From: Azophilus sp964572185
GTDB taxonomy: Bacteria > Pseudomonadota > Gammaproteobacteria > Pseudomonadales > Azotimanducaceae
Direction of reading: 5' to 3'
NCBI GenBank assembly: GCA_964572185.1
Contig: CAZNFI010000002.1
Coordinates: forward strand, 1 to 48,349
Length of the DNA stretch: 48,349 bases
Position numbers and translations under genes: made by a program. Under the pieces are notes generated by a model. That model searched no databases. It was given only the letters and a program-made list of their open reading frames with translations, and was not told the origin of the DNA. Within the stretch, counting starts at the first letter, position 1. Each line of letters starts with the position of its first letter. This document shows positions 33,015 to 41,529 of this stretch, piece after piece.

Positions 33015-33437
33015 TCAGGCGTCGAGGCGCGCGGACGCGTAGCCCTTTACGACCACCAGCCCGTCCTGGTTGGTGGTTTCAACCTGCAGGTTGACCACGG
33101 GTTCGCCGTCTTCCTCGGTTATCTCCTCGACGGTTGCCGTGGAATTCAGCGTATCGCCGGGCCATACCTGGTTGGTGAAGCGCACCCCGTATTTCTTGAG
33201 CCGACCATCGCCCACGTAGTTGGTCAGCATGCGCCCGGTCATGCCCATGGTCAGCATGCCGTGGGCAAACACCGTGGGGTACCCGGCGATTTCCCGGGTG
33301 AACGGTTCATCGGTGTGCAACGGGTTGTAGTCGCCCGACGCGCCAGCGTACTGCACCAGTTGCGTGCGCTTGAGGTCTTCAACGAGACATTCCGAGTGGG
33401 TGTCGCCCACGGTCAGTTCACTTGCCTTCAATGCCAT
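33015..33437 (-). CDS. MaoC-like hotdog dehydratase
   Basis: The 140-residue product is a single hotdog fold with the hydratase motif YAGASGDYNPLHTDEPFT and AHGMLTMGMTGRML. It fits the C-terminal-type half of two-component MaoC enoyl-CoA hydratases. The other half type is encoded immediately upstream at 33536-34030, with a 98-base gap, so the two probably form a heteromeric hydratase. AGAGGA before ATG 33437 supports the start. It would add water to an enoyl-CoA intermediate. Confidence 0.87.
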   Translation of the reverse strand: MALKASELTVGDTHSECLVEDLKRTQLVQYAGASGDYNPLHTDEPFTREIAGYPTVFAHGMLTMGMTGRMLTNYVGDGRLKKYGVRFTNQVWPGDTLNSTATVEEITEEDGEPVVNLQVETTNQDGLVVVKGYASARLDA

Positions 33438-33535
33438 TTCTAATCCTCTTGTTCGCAAATCAGGGTGTCGGATTCGTACAACTCGCACCCGTTGACTGCG
33501 ATTTCATCGATTTGGGGCCTCGCCCCGTTCGGCTC

Positions 33536-34030
33536 CTATTGCTCCACCGGTCGTTCGGTGCGCACGCCCACGCCGCGGGCCGTTATCACCAGTTCGCCGT
33601 TCTGGTCGCGGTACTCGGTGATGGTCTCCGTAAAGGTGAGCTTGCCGGCGCGCTTGCTCTCCCGCTCCCAGGTCTTGCCCGGCTTGACCGTGCCGCTGAG
33701 TACATCGCCGGGCCCGATGTGCCGGTGGTACTCGAAGTGCTGCTCCGCGTGCAGGCCTCCGCCGCCACCGCCGCCGCCACCGGAGCCCTGCCGCTTGATG
33801 CCGGTCGCCTCCTTGCCGGAGCCGAACCAGGGCTCGCCGACCTTGGGACGCAGAAAGTAGTCCGGGTCGAACTGGGCACTGGACTGAGCGAAGGTGGGCG
33901 GCGCAATGACGCGACCGGGCTCGGTCGTCGCCGCGTAGTCCTCGTCGTGGTAGATCGGGTTCTCGTCACCGATGGAACGCGCAAACATCATGATGTGGCT
34001 TCCCTCTACCGGAAACTTCTCGATAGCCAT
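33536..34030 (-). CDS. MaoC N-terminal-type dehydratase partner with polyglycine tract
   Basis: The 164-residue protein has the FAS1-like dehydratase N-terminal pattern: VEGSHIMMFARSIGDENPIY, VIAPPTFAQSSAQFDPDYFL and HAEQHFEYHRHIGPGDVLSG. In partners of this kind it supplies a non-catalytic or substrate-binding hotdog fold to the neighbouring MaoC. An uninterrupted run of nine glycines (GSGGGGGGGGGLHAEQ) interrupts the fold, encoded by GGC/GGT-type triplets at about 33754-33785; this may be a slippage-prone loop. GGGGGA before ATG 34030 fixes the start. Confidence 0.84.
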   Translation of the reverse strand: MAIEKFPVEGSHIMMFARSIGDENPIYHDEDYAATTEPGRVIAPPTFAQSSAQFDPDYFLRPKVGEPWFGSGKEATGIKRQGSGGGGGGGGGLHAEQHFEYHRHIGPGDVLSGTVKPGKTWERESKRAGKLTFTETITEYRDQNGELVITARGVGVRTERPVEQ

Positions 34031-34101
34031 CTTTCCCCCTTTTGAAATCGAAGAAGTGATCAGTCAGAAGGGCGCGAGTATCCAACAGCGCCCCTCGCGG
34101 T

Positions 34102-34881
34102 TCAACGGCCCTTGAAGTGCGGTTCTCGCTTTTCGAGAAAAGCGCTGATGCCCTCGGCCTTGTCCTCGGTCTGAACCAGGGCGCCCTGGGCATACTTCTC
34201 CAGCATCAGCGCGCCGGCCAGGCTGGCTTCCATACCGAAGTTCACCATGGCCTTCATGGTTCTCGGCACGAACGGTGCGAAACGGGCAATGTGATCGGCC
34301 ATGCGCCGCGCCTCCTGCAGCAGTTCCGCTGCCGGCACGATGCGCGTAATCAGGCCGATGGCGAGTGCCCGCTCGGCATCGATAGGTTCCCCCATCAACA
34401 GCATCTCCATGCCCCAGCCACGGCCGACAATGCGCGGCAGGCGGGCCGTGGCGCCGCCACCGGGAATGATGCCGAGCTTGCCCTCGGGGGTGGCGAAACG
34501 GGCACCGGGGGTCGCAATGCGCAGGTCGCAGCCGAGCGCCACTTCCAGGCCCCCGCCCATGCAGATGCCGTTGATGGCGGCGATGGTCGGCTTGGGCGTG
34601 CGCTCCAGCCGGTCGGCCAGCCCCTGCACGATGGGTTCCAGCGCCTTTTCGAAATCCCGGTGCAGTACCTCCGTGAGGTCGGACCCGGATGCGAACGCCT
34701 TGTCTCCCGCCCCGGTAATCGTGATTACCCGCACCGCATCGGAACACGCGGCGCGGCCGACGGCATCGTGCAGCTGCTCGAGGGTATCCAGCGAGATCGC
34801 GTTGTGCCTGGCGGCCCGATTGATGGTGATCAGGGCCATGGGGCCCTGTTCCTCGTAGAGGAGTTCCGTGAATTCCGTCAC
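34102..34881 (-). CDS. Enoyl-CoA hydratase/isomerase family protein
   Basis: The 259-residue crotonase begins, with GTG 34881, VTEFTELLYEEQGPMALITI and contains GDKAFASGSDLTEVL, AINGICMGGGLEVALGCDLR, PEGKLGIIPGGGATARLPRI and the C-terminal FLEKREPHFKGR that is nearly universal in the family. The two glutamate positions for water addition are present (GGGLEVA, TPEGKLG). The start is uncertain: the frame is open to GTG 34944, but 34881 gives normal family length and has GGGAA upstream. It heads a minus-strand unit with the two MaoC genes, 71 bases ahead of the first. Confidence 0.86.
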   Translation of the reverse strand: MTEFTELLYEEQGPMALITINRAARHNAISLDTLEQLHDAVGRAACSDAVRVITITGAGDKAFASGSDLTEVLHRDFEKALEPIVQGLADRLERTPKPTIAAINGICMGGGLEVALGCDLRIATPGARFATPEGKLGIIPGGGATARLPRIVGRGWGMEMLLMGEPIDAERALAIGLITRIVPAAELLQEARRMADHIARFAPFVPRTMKAMVNFGMEASLAGALMLEKYAQGALVQTEDKAEGISAFLEKREPHFKGR

Positions 34882-35065
34882 TTCAAGTTCCCGGGCAATG
34901 GAGGTCTGTTGGCTCGGCGCGGTCAATGGAATGCGCGCCGCCACCGGTCCCGCGTAACAGCACCGGTAACGGCTCGACGCTCAGGAAGGCGTGACCGGGC
35001 TCTTCGGCGAGGCCGGTAGCGTAGGTAAACGGCCTGTCGATGTACAGCGACGCCTGGCACCGCGC

Positions 35066-35106
35066 CAAAAAAGAAAGCCGCCGGCCTGGAGAGGAAGCCG
35101 GCGGCT
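35066..35106 (-). terminator. Strong Rho-independent terminator, minus strand
   Basis: AGCCGCCGGC (35106-35097 on the minus strand) pairs perfectly with its partner at 35085-35076 across an 11-base loop and is followed by TTTCTTTTTT. It lies 240 bases beyond the histidine-kinase stop codon, with no gene between. Confidence 0.75.
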
Positions 35107-35225
35107 GGAGTAGACCTATAAAGGTCTAAGGGGATAGAGATTGCCTCATGGGGAAGCAGCTTCTCGGGCCGCTTCACAGTTCCACTATCTCGAAAAGGTG
35201 TTACGAGACGATTTCTCGCCATGGG
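35066..35225 (-). ncRNA. Candidate small RNA or long 3' UTR ending at the terminator
   Basis: The interval between the histidine-kinase stop (35343) and the terminator holds no plausible gene but has structure: a hairpin AGACCTATAAAGGTCT near 35112-35127, an AAGCAGCTTC/GAAGCTGCTT palindrome near 35155, and the strong terminator. The 5' end is a guess placed just after the GTAAC/GTCAC repeat. It could equally be the kinase 3' UTR. The 461-base gap from 34882 to 35342 contains nothing else I can support. Confidence 0.22.
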
Positions 35226-35231
35226 AAATTT

Positions 35232-35246
35232 GTGACATTTTGTTAC
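35232..35246 (-). promoter_or_regulatory. Possible OmpR-family regulator site
   Basis: On the minus strand GTAAC-N5-GTCAC forms a direct half-site repeat with 10-base spacing, the arrangement bound by OmpR/PhoB-type regulators. It lies 97 bases after the kinase gene and just ahead of the possible small RNA. Single instance; assignment is inference. Confidence 0.2.
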
Positions 35247-35342
35247 CAGCACGCTGACACACCCGGAACAACGAGGAGTCCCCCAATGCAAGCGGGGCCC
35301 GCCAGCATCGAAGACCGGAACTCCGTTCCATGCGAGTACCGG

Positions 35343-36641
35343 TCAGATCGCCAGGCAAACGTCGGTACCACCTCCTGACCTGGAGTCGATGCGAATGCTC
35401 CAGCCGTGGGTCTGGCAAAGCTGTTGCACGATGGCCAGGCCCAGGCCGCTGCCGCCGGTGGCGGCGCTGCGCGAACTGTCCAGCCGGAAGAACGGCTGAA
35501 ACACCGCTTCCCGGTGTTCCTGGGGAATGCCGGGACCGGAATCGAGCACATGTATCTCCCGCCCGTGTACCTCCACCCGCACGTCCCCGCCATGCTGGTG
35601 CGCATTGGTCAGCAGATTGGTCAGCACCCGGCGCAGCGCACCGGGCGCCACCCGCACAGGCTCCGACGGACAATCCCTGCACTCCAACGGCATTGGCGCA
35701 TCGTAGCCTGCAACCACCGACTCGACGAACGGCTGCAGGTCGATTTTCTGTTCCGCCTCGTGGGTGCCACTCGACAGCTTGAGCGCATCGGTGATCAACT
35801 CGTCCATCGATTCCAGATTGTGTTCGAAGCGCTCGATCAGTTCCCGGTCCACCTGCTCGGGCAGCAACTCCACTGCCAGGCGCATGCGGGTGAGCGGCGT
35901 CTTCAGGTCGTGGGAAATGCCGGCAAGCAGCGTCGTGCGGTTGGACAGCAGCGTCGATATCTCGCGCGCCATGGTATTGAAATTGCGGGCCAGCACCACC
36001 AGTTCCCTGGGCCCCTGTTCCGGTAACGGGTCGAAGTTCAGGCCGCCGCGAAAGGTCTCGGCGCGGTCGGCGGCCTGCACCAGGGGGCGGGTGATGCGCA
36101 GCACGATGAACAGCGATGTGAGGAACACCACGGCGGCGCCAAGCCCGGCGATGACAATGCCCACATAGGTGGTCTGAATGTCGCGCCGGTTGGGCGAGAA
36201 TCCGATCTGCAGTTCGTAGCCCGCCATCGGCAGGGTCGCCCAGACGAGGTCCTCGGACTGGGACATCGCCACCGCCGCGCCGAATCGCTGGTTGAGTTTC
36301 TCTTCCAGCAGCGACAGGAAGGGCGAAGCGCCGTATTCCACCGGCGCGTACTGCTCCGGCGCCTCGCTGATGATCAGGTCGTGGTTTTCGGCCAGTTCGA
36401 GTTCGAAGTAGCGTCGCGCCTCCGGCGGCAGCTCCACCCAGGTCTGGGCAGTCAGGACAAGCAGGGCGGCTTCGTCGTCGGCCGACTGCTCCGAGATGGG
36501 CTGCACCACGAACACCTGCAATGCCGCCACCGCAATGGCGACGATGATCAGCGAACTGACACCGAGCACCAGGTTGGTCCTCGCCAGCAGCGACGTGGCC
36601 TGCAGGCCGCGCCCGCCGAATCCGAAGCGTCCGTTGCCCAC
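35343..36641 (-). CDS. Sensor histidine kinase, EnvZ-like
   Basis: The 432-residue membrane kinase has a first transmembrane helix (LVLGVSSLIIVAIAVAALQV), a periplasmic sensor of about 110 residues, a second helix (YVGIVIAGLGAAVVFLTSLF), a HAMP region, and the H-box GISHDLKTPLTRMRL with phospho-acceptor His244. The ATPase part shows N-box RVLTNLLTNAHQHGG, DSGPGIP and GGSGLGLAIVQQL. The architecture and TPLTRMRLA are EnvZ-type. GTG 36641 begins nine bases after the response-regulator stop, so the pair is cotranscribed. The signal is unknown. Confidence 0.9.
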   Translation of the reverse strand: MGNGRFGFGGRGLQATSLLARTNLVLGVSSLIIVAIAVAALQVFVVQPISEQSADDEAALLVLTAQTWVELPPEARRYFELELAENHDLIISEAPEQYAPVEYGASPFLSLLEEKLNQRFGAAVAMSQSEDLVWATLPMAGYELQIGFSPNRRDIQTTYVGIVIAGLGAAVVFLTSLFIVLRITRPLVQAADRAETFRGGLNFDPLPEQGPRELVVLARNFNTMAREISTLLSNRTTLLAGISHDLKTPLTRMRLAVELLPEQVDRELIERFEHNLESMDELITDALKLSSGTHEAEQKIDLQPFVESVVAGYDAPMPLECRDCPSEPVRVAPGALRRVLTNLLTNAHQHGGDVRVEVHGREIHVLDSGPGIPQEHREAVFQPFFRLDSSRSAATGGSGLGLAIVQQLCQTHGWSIRIDSRSGGGTDVCLAI

Positions 36642-36650
36642 CGCGAACCG

Positions 36651-37355
36651 TCAACCGGCATTCGGGCAGAACATGTAACCCTTGCCCCAGATGGTCTTTA
36701 TGAACACCGGGTCTGCCGGGTCGGGCTCGATCTTGCCACGCAGCCTGGTGACCCGAACATCGATACTGCGATCGAAGGGCGAACGCTCGGCCCCGGTCAA
36801 CAGGTCGAGTATGCGATCGCGGTCGAGTACCCTGTTGGGGTGCTCGGTAAGCACGCAGAGCAGGTCGAATTCCCCGGAAGTCAGGGGCACCGGAACGCCG
36901 TCCCGAGTCAGCCGATAGGCTGCGGTATCGAGTTCGAAGGGCCCGAAACGGGTGTTGTCTTCCCGTGCCGAATCCTCGGGGCGGCTGATGCGCCGCAACA
37001 CGGCACGCACCCGGGCCAGCAGTTCTCGGGGATTGAATGGCTTGCCCAGATAGTCGTCGGCGCCGACCTCGAGCCCGACGATCCGGTCGACGTCCTCCCC
37101 CTGGGCGGAAACGATGATTATGGGAATGTCGCGCTCGCCTTTCAGGCGGCGGGCTATGGACAGGCCATGCTCGCCAGGCAGCATCAGGTCGAGCACGATC
37201 AGGTCGGGCTGCCGTTCGGCCAGGTAGTCGTCCATGGCGCTGCCGCCATCGACACAGTCGACTTCAAACCCTTGCCTGGAAAGATACGCCGTGGTGAGTT
37301 CCCGAATTTCCGGGTCGTCATCAACCACCAGCAGCCTGGCGCCTTCGGCTTCCAT
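36651..37355 (-). CDS. OmpR-family response regulator
   Basis: The 234-residue regulator has a receiver domain with acidic pocket VDDD (11-14), phospho-acceptor Asp56 in LIVLDLMLPGEHG and the conserved lysine in YLGKPFNPRELLARV. A winged-helix DNA-binding domain follows (LTSGEFDLLCVLTEHPNRVL; FIKTIWGKGYMFCPNAG). It is the partner of the kinase encoded immediately downstream. Sequence features (GEHGLSIARRLKG; DRSIDVRVTRLRGKIE) place it near OmpR. The ribosome site before ATG 37355 is weak. Target genes are not evident; one possible site lies near 35232. Confidence 0.92.
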   Translation of the reverse strand: MEAEGARLLVVDDDPEIRELTTAYLSRQGFEVDCVDGGSAMDDYLAERQPDLIVLDLMLPGEHGLSIARRLKGERDIPIIIVSAQGEDVDRIVGLEVGADDYLGKPFNPRELLARVRAVLRRISRPEDSAREDNTRFGPFELDTAAYRLTRDGVPVPLTSGEFDLLCVLTEHPNRVLDRDRILDLLTGAERSPFDRSIDVRVTRLRGKIEPDPADPVFIKTIWGKGYMFCPNAG

Positions 37356-37468
37356 TTGCGGCTACCCAGAATCCCTGCGCAGCACCCATGTTGGCAGTTG
37401 GGCCCCACTTTGGGAAGACGGTGGGAAAACAGGCTGCATTCCCGAACGGGGGCGCATCGGCGACGCGA

Positions 37469-37933
37469 TTACTCCGGGTCGGCCACCCTGATAACCGGCT
37501 TTTCGGAATCGGGTATTTCCGGCGCCACTCCATCCTGCTGGCTGCGCTTTTCAAAGCCGACCCCAAAATCGCGGCCCGGCTGTGTGGAGCGCACCTCGAT
37601 TCTGAGCCGGGCGGTGGCCCCATTGCGGTGTCGCACCACCGTACCGAAGCGGCGCCGGACCTTGATCTGCAGGGCGTCTTCAGCACTGGTGCTGCGCTTC
37701 ATGCGCAGTTTCATTTCCGATAGCAGGGCTCGCCGCTGTTGCGGACCCAGACCGTCCCACCGGGCCGCGATCCGGGTGAGGTCCTCGTCACTGATCGCGG
37801 AGTAACTTACCGCTGCAGGCTGCACCGGCGACGCGGGCGTCTGCGCAGCCAGCGCGCCTGCCGCCAGGGGCAGCGCCAACGCACCAGCGATCAGCGCACG
37901 CAAGGCGGCCTGCCATTTCTTCGCCACAACCAT
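37469..37933 (-). CDS. Small exported protein of unknown function
   Basis: The 154-residue product starts with a signal peptide (KKWQAALRALIAGALALPLA, then AGALAAQ). The mature part has DEDLTRIAARWDGLGPQQRR and ALLSEMKLRMKRS, which recalls the WxxLxPxQRxxLL pattern of small envelope proteins such as the DUF3106 type, then a basic beta-like stretch RRRFGTVVRHRNGATARLRI. I cannot assign a function. It lies 113 bases upstream of the response regulator on the same strand, so it might be the first gene of that operon. GGTTACTCTAGGG, upstream near 37957, is close to GGTTACACTAGGG near 21966 and may be a -10 region. Confidence 0.7.
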   Translation of the reverse strand: MVVAKKWQAALRALIAGALALPLAAGALAAQTPASPVQPAAVSYSAISDEDLTRIAARWDGLGPQQRRALLSEMKLRMKRSTSAEDALQIKVRRRFGTVVRHRNGATARLRIEVRSTQPGRDFGVGFEKRSQQDGVAPEIPDSEKPVIRVADPE

Positions 37934-38037
37934 TCTATGAGAGGTGTTCAATTGCCCTAGAGTAACCGCATATTGTCTGGCGAACCTGTTACGCTCCGAT
38001 TTCCGAGTGGTTTCAGGTTGTATCCCACGGCCACCAC

Positions 38038-39222
38038 TCAGGCCGCTTCGAACAGCCCCGCAGCGCCCTGGCCACCGCCGATACACATGGTGACGACCCC
38101 GTATTTCTTGTTGCGCCGCTTGAGTTCGCGCAGGATCAGGCCGGTCATGCGCGAACCGGTCATGCCGAACGGGTGACCAATGCTGATGCTGCCGCCGTTA
38201 ACGTTGTAAATCTCGTTGTCGAGGCCGAGCGCATCCCGGCAGTAGACGCACTGGGATGCGAACGCCTCGTTCAGTTCCCACAGATCGATATCGTCCTGTT
38301 CCAGGCCGGCGTTCTTCAGCATCCGCGGAATGGCGAACACCGGGCCTATGCCCATCTCGTCCGGCTCGCAGGCCGCCACCGAGAACCCGCGGTAGATGCC
38401 GATTGGCTGCACGCCGAGCTGGCCGGCGCGCTCGGCGCTCATCAGCAGTGTCATGGAAGCGCCATCGGAGAGCTGCGAGGCATTGCCCGCGGTTACCGTG
38501 CCGTCCTCCTCGAAAGCCGGCGGCAGCGAGGCCAGCCCGTCCAGGGTGGTGGTGGGCCGATTGCACTCATCGCGCCCGACGACCACATCCGCGCGGCTCT
38601 GCTCGCCGGTCTGTTTGTCCACCTTGAGCATGGTGGCGTTCATGGGAACGATCTCTTCGCCGACCCAGCCGGCCTGCTGCGCCCGGGCATAGCGCTGCTG
38701 GCTTTGCAGTGCATATTCGTCCTGCGCTTCCCGGGTCACCTGGTAGCGGCGCGCGACCACCTCCGCGGTATTGCCCATGGCCATGAAAATGTCCGGCTTT
38801 TCTTCGACAAGGATCGGGTTGAGGTCTGCCTTGCCAGCCTCCTGGCGATTGCGCATGGAGATGGAGTCGACGCCGCCGGCCATGGCCACCTGGGTCTGTC
38901 CGGAGGCGATCTGGTTGGCCGCGAAGGCAATCGACTGCAGCCCGGAGGAGCAGAAACGATTGATGGTGACACCGGCACTGGTAATGGGCAGGTTTGACAA
39001 CACCACCGCCAGCCGCGCCAGGTTGCCGTCCTGTTCGCCGACATGGTTAGCGGCCCCCACCACCACGTCTTCGACTTCGTCCGGGGATACCGCCGGGTTG
39101 CGCTCGAGCAGCGCATCGATGCAATGCGCCACCATGTCGTCCGACCGGGTTAGATTGAAACTTCCTCGAAACGACTTCGCCAAGCCGGTTCGAACGCTGT
39201 CCACTACGACCACGTCTCGCAT
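38038..39222 (-). CDS. Acetyl-CoA C-acyltransferase (thiolase)
   Basis: The 394-residue enzyme has all thiolase residues: nucleophile Cys91 in NRFCSSGLQSIAFA, His350 in GGSISIGHPFGMTG and Cys380 in VTMCIGGGQGAAGLFE. It cleaves 3-ketoacyl-CoA to acetyl-CoA and a shortened acyl-CoA (or condenses in reverse). The sequence is of the degradative FadA/FadI class rather than PhaA. GAGAGG before ATG 39222 gives the start. Its 3' end approaches the promoter side of the small exported protein; it is divergent from the hydrolase at 39500. It completes a beta-oxidation set with the ligase, dehydrogenase and hydratases above, although these are scattered. Confidence 0.93.
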   Translation of the reverse strand: MRDVVVVDSVRTGLAKSFRGSFNLTRSDDMVAHCIDALLERNPAVSPDEVEDVVVGAANHVGEQDGNLARLAVVLSNLPITSAGVTINRFCSSGLQSIAFAANQIASGQTQVAMAGGVDSISMRNRQEAGKADLNPILVEEKPDIFMAMGNTAEVVARRYQVTREAQDEYALQSQQRYARAQQAGWVGEEIVPMNATMLKVDKQTGEQSRADVVVGRDECNRPTTTLDGLASLPPAFEEDGTVTAGNASQLSDGASMTLLMSAERAGQLGVQPIGIYRGFSVAACEPDEMGIGPVFAIPRMLKNAGLEQDDIDLWELNEAFASQCVYCRDALGLDNEIYNVNGGSISIGHPFGMTGSRMTGLILRELKRRNKKYGVVTMCIGGGQGAAGLFEAA

Positions 39223-39362
39223 GAATTGTGCCTCTCAAGTGCCTGGGCCAACGCCCTGAAATTCGATTGACCCTGTTGCCCGGGGCTAATCGGCCCATGC
39301 TATCAGAAATCGCCATGGCGTACTCAGCCCGAGCCCCCAGCGGCCGGGCACCCGGGAAGCGC

Positions 39363-39414
39363 GGATTCGACCTTTCGCGGGGCCCGGAGCCGGGGTCGAA
39401 AGGCCCGCGAATCC
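39363..39414. repeat. Intergenic long hairpin
   Basis: GGATTCG (39363-39369) and CCTTTCG (39371-39377) pair with CGAAAGG (39397-39403) and CGAATCC (39408-39414), with GC-rich bases between. It lies in the 277-base thiolase/hydrolase divergent region, 85 bases before ATG 39500. No T-run follows, so a terminator is unlikely; a leader structure or REP-like palindrome is possible. Confidence 0.5.
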
Positions 39415-39499
39415 GGCGCAACAGCCTGCCGCTCGACTGGCGATGGGCATGCCCAGTAACATTTCAGGCTACAGGCGCGCCTGACCCGAAGGAAAAAGA

Positions 39500-40375
39500 A
39501 TGCCCGTGCATGGCCCGACATCGAACATCTACTACTCGCAACGGCTGCGGCTGCACTACGTGGACTGGGGCAACGAGCAGGCACCACCCATGCTGCTGGT
39601 GCACGGCGGTCGCGACCACTGCCGCAACTGGGACTGGGTGGCCGAGGCATTCCGCGACGACTACCACATCATCGCCCCGGACCTGCGCGGACACGGCGAC
39701 TCCCAGTGGCAGTTCGGCGGCAGTTACGAACTGGTCGACTACGTCTACGACATTGCGCAACTGTTGCACCAGCGCAACCATACGCCGGTAACCATCATCG
39801 CCCACTCCCTGGGCGGCTCCGTGGCCCTGATGTACAGCGGCCTGTACCCCGACACGGTGGCCAAACTGGTTTCCATCGAGGGCATGGGGCCGCCGCCCGA
39901 GCTGATCGAAGAGCGCTTCAACAGCCCCATCGAGAAGCGGCTCGACGCCTGGGTGAAAGACCTGCGCCAGATTTCAGGCCGCATTCCCAGGCGCTACCGT
40001 TCCCTGGAAGACGCTTACGAACGCATGCAGACCGAAAACCCCCATCTCACCGAGGCCCAGGCCCGGCACCTGACCATACACGGCAGTACCCAGAACGAAG
40101 ACGGCACCTATAGCTGGAAGTTCGACAACTATGTGCGGTCGATGGCGCCGGTGCACATGCCCCAGGAGGACCAGCTGGCGCTGTACGCGCGCATCAACTG
40201 CCCGACCCTGCTGTTTCGCGGTACCGAGAGCTGGGCATCGGACCCGGCGACCGATGGCCGCGTCAAGCGCTTTCAGGATGCCCGGGTCGCCAATGTGGAA
40301 AACGCCGGCCATTGGGTGCACCACGATCAGCTCGAGCAATTCGTTGCCATTACCCGCGCCTTTCTGGACGAGTGA
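39500..40375 (+). CDS. Alpha/beta-fold hydrolase
   Basis: The 291-residue enzyme carries LLVHGGRDHCRNWDWVAEAF (oxyanion HGG), PDLRGHGDSQW, the nucleophile elbow IIAHSLGGSV with Ser103, and catalytic His271 in NAGHWVHHDQ. The expected acidic residue lies in the GTESWASDPAT region before it. The family hydrolyses esters, lactones, haloalkanes or C-C bonds; the substrate is not evident. GGAAAAAGA before ATG 39500 is a plausible ribosome site. Confidence 0.87.
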   Translation: MPVHGPTSNIYYSQRLRLHYVDWGNEQAPPMLLVHGGRDHCRNWDWVAEAFRDDYHIIAPDLRGHGDSQWQFGGSYELVDYVYDIAQLLHQRNHTPVTIIAHSLGGSVALMYSGLYPDTVAKLVSIEGMGPPPELIEERFNSPIEKRLDAWVKDLRQISGRIPRRYRSLEDAYERMQTENPHLTEAQARHLTIHGSTQNEDGTYSWKFDNYVRSMAPVHMPQEDQLALYARINCPTLLFRGTESWASDPATDGRVKRFQDARVANVENAGHWVHHDQLEQFVAITRAFLDE

Positions 40376-40433
40376 TGGGTTTCTGTCCAGCTCATGCGGG
40401 GGGCTGTTCGCAACCTCTGCAGGCGCCTGACCG

Positions 40434-41507
40434 ATGAGCGACCGGGCACGCCAGTTGCACGACAGCCCCTGGCAGGGCGTGCTGCACATTACCGGCGGTG
40501 GCGCCGGCCTGCTTGCCGAGTTGCTCGGCACCCCAGGGGCATCGCGCACGGTGCTCGACGCCAGGGTTCCCTATTCCACGGCAAGCCTCGCCGAGCTGCT
40601 GGGCGAAGCGCCGCGCCAGGCGTGCAGCGCCGACACCGCCCGGGCGCTGGCCATGGCCGCCTTTCAGCGAGCCCGGCAATTGCAGGCCTCGCGCGCCTTC
40701 GGGTTCGCCCTCACCGCCAGCCTGGCGACCGATCGCGTCAAGCGGGGAGACTGTCGCGCGCACATCGCCGTGCAGACGGCGACGCATACCTTTCATGCCG
40801 AGTTCAGCGCCTTCTCCGACGGCGACGACCGCGACGTCCAGGAACGGGAGTTGACCGATGCTGCGTGGCGCGCGCTGCTGGCCGCCTGTGGGCTGAGCCA
40901 CGCCGACGTCGGCGGCACGCATCGCGTAGCGGCAGCACCCGAATGGCGGGCACTGGTCGAAGGCCGATGCGACCAGGTGGCAATAGGTGAGCATGACGGA
41001 GTGCTGCTGTTTCCGGGATCCTTCAACCCGCTGCACGACGCGCACCGCCGCATGATGGCCCATGCCGAGTCCCGGCTGGGGCGGCCGGGGGCCTTCGAAC
41101 TGTCCATCGCCAATCCCGACAAGCCGCTCCTGAATTACCACGACATCGACAGGCGCCTTGCACAGTTCGAACACCCGGTGTGGCTGACGCGCCTGCCCAG
41201 ATTCACCGACAAGGCCCGGTGTTTCCCCGGCGCCTGTTTCGTGGTCGGCACCGACACCCTGGTACGCATCGCCCACCCGCGCTACTACGGCGATGTCCGG
41301 GAGCGGGATCGGCAGCTCCGGCAAATGCTCGAACGGGACGTGACATTCCTGGTGTTCGGGCGCCTTTACGGTGGCGCCTTCCAGGCGTTGAACAATCAGC
41401 AGCTGCCCTCGTTCCTGCTCGATGCCTGCACCGGCATCGACGAGGCCGAATTTCGCATGGACGTCTCTTCGACCGAGATCAGGAACGCCCGGCAACCCGC
41501 TCACTGA
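40434..41507 (+). CDS. CinA-C-like domain fused to a cytidylyltransferase-like nucleotidyltransferase
   Basis: The 357-residue protein joins two domains. Residues about 15-160 resemble the CinA C-terminal/PncC fold (HITGGGAGLLAELLGTPGAS; VPYSTASLAELLG), but the usual S-C-T-G-G active-site motif reads I-T-G-G-G, so deamidase activity is doubtful. Residues about 188-357 are a nucleotidyltransferase with GSFNPLHDAH (195-204) and the SSTEIR motif near the end (345-350), as in NMN adenylyltransferases. VVGTDTLVRIAHPRYYGD is similar to plant proteins of the same fused type. A role in NAD metabolism or nucleotide repair is inferred. It is 58 bases downstream of the hydrolase. Confidence 0.78.
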   Translation: MSDRARQLHDSPWQGVLHITGGGAGLLAELLGTPGASRTVLDARVPYSTASLAELLGEAPRQACSADTARALAMAAFQRARQLQASRAFGFALTASLATDRVKRGDCRAHIAVQTATHTFHAEFSAFSDGDDRDVQERELTDAAWRALLAACGLSHADVGGTHRVAAAPEWRALVEGRCDQVAIGEHDGVLLFPGSFNPLHDAHRRMMAHAESRLGRPGAFELSIANPDKPLLNYHDIDRRLAQFEHPVWLTRLPRFTDKARCFPGACFVVGTDTLVRIAHPRYYGDVRERDRQLRQMLERDVTFLVFGRLYGGAFQALNNQQLPSFLLDACTGIDEAEFRMDVSSTEIRNARQPAH

Positions 41508-41529
41508 AAGGCGCCCGCGGCGCGCCCCG

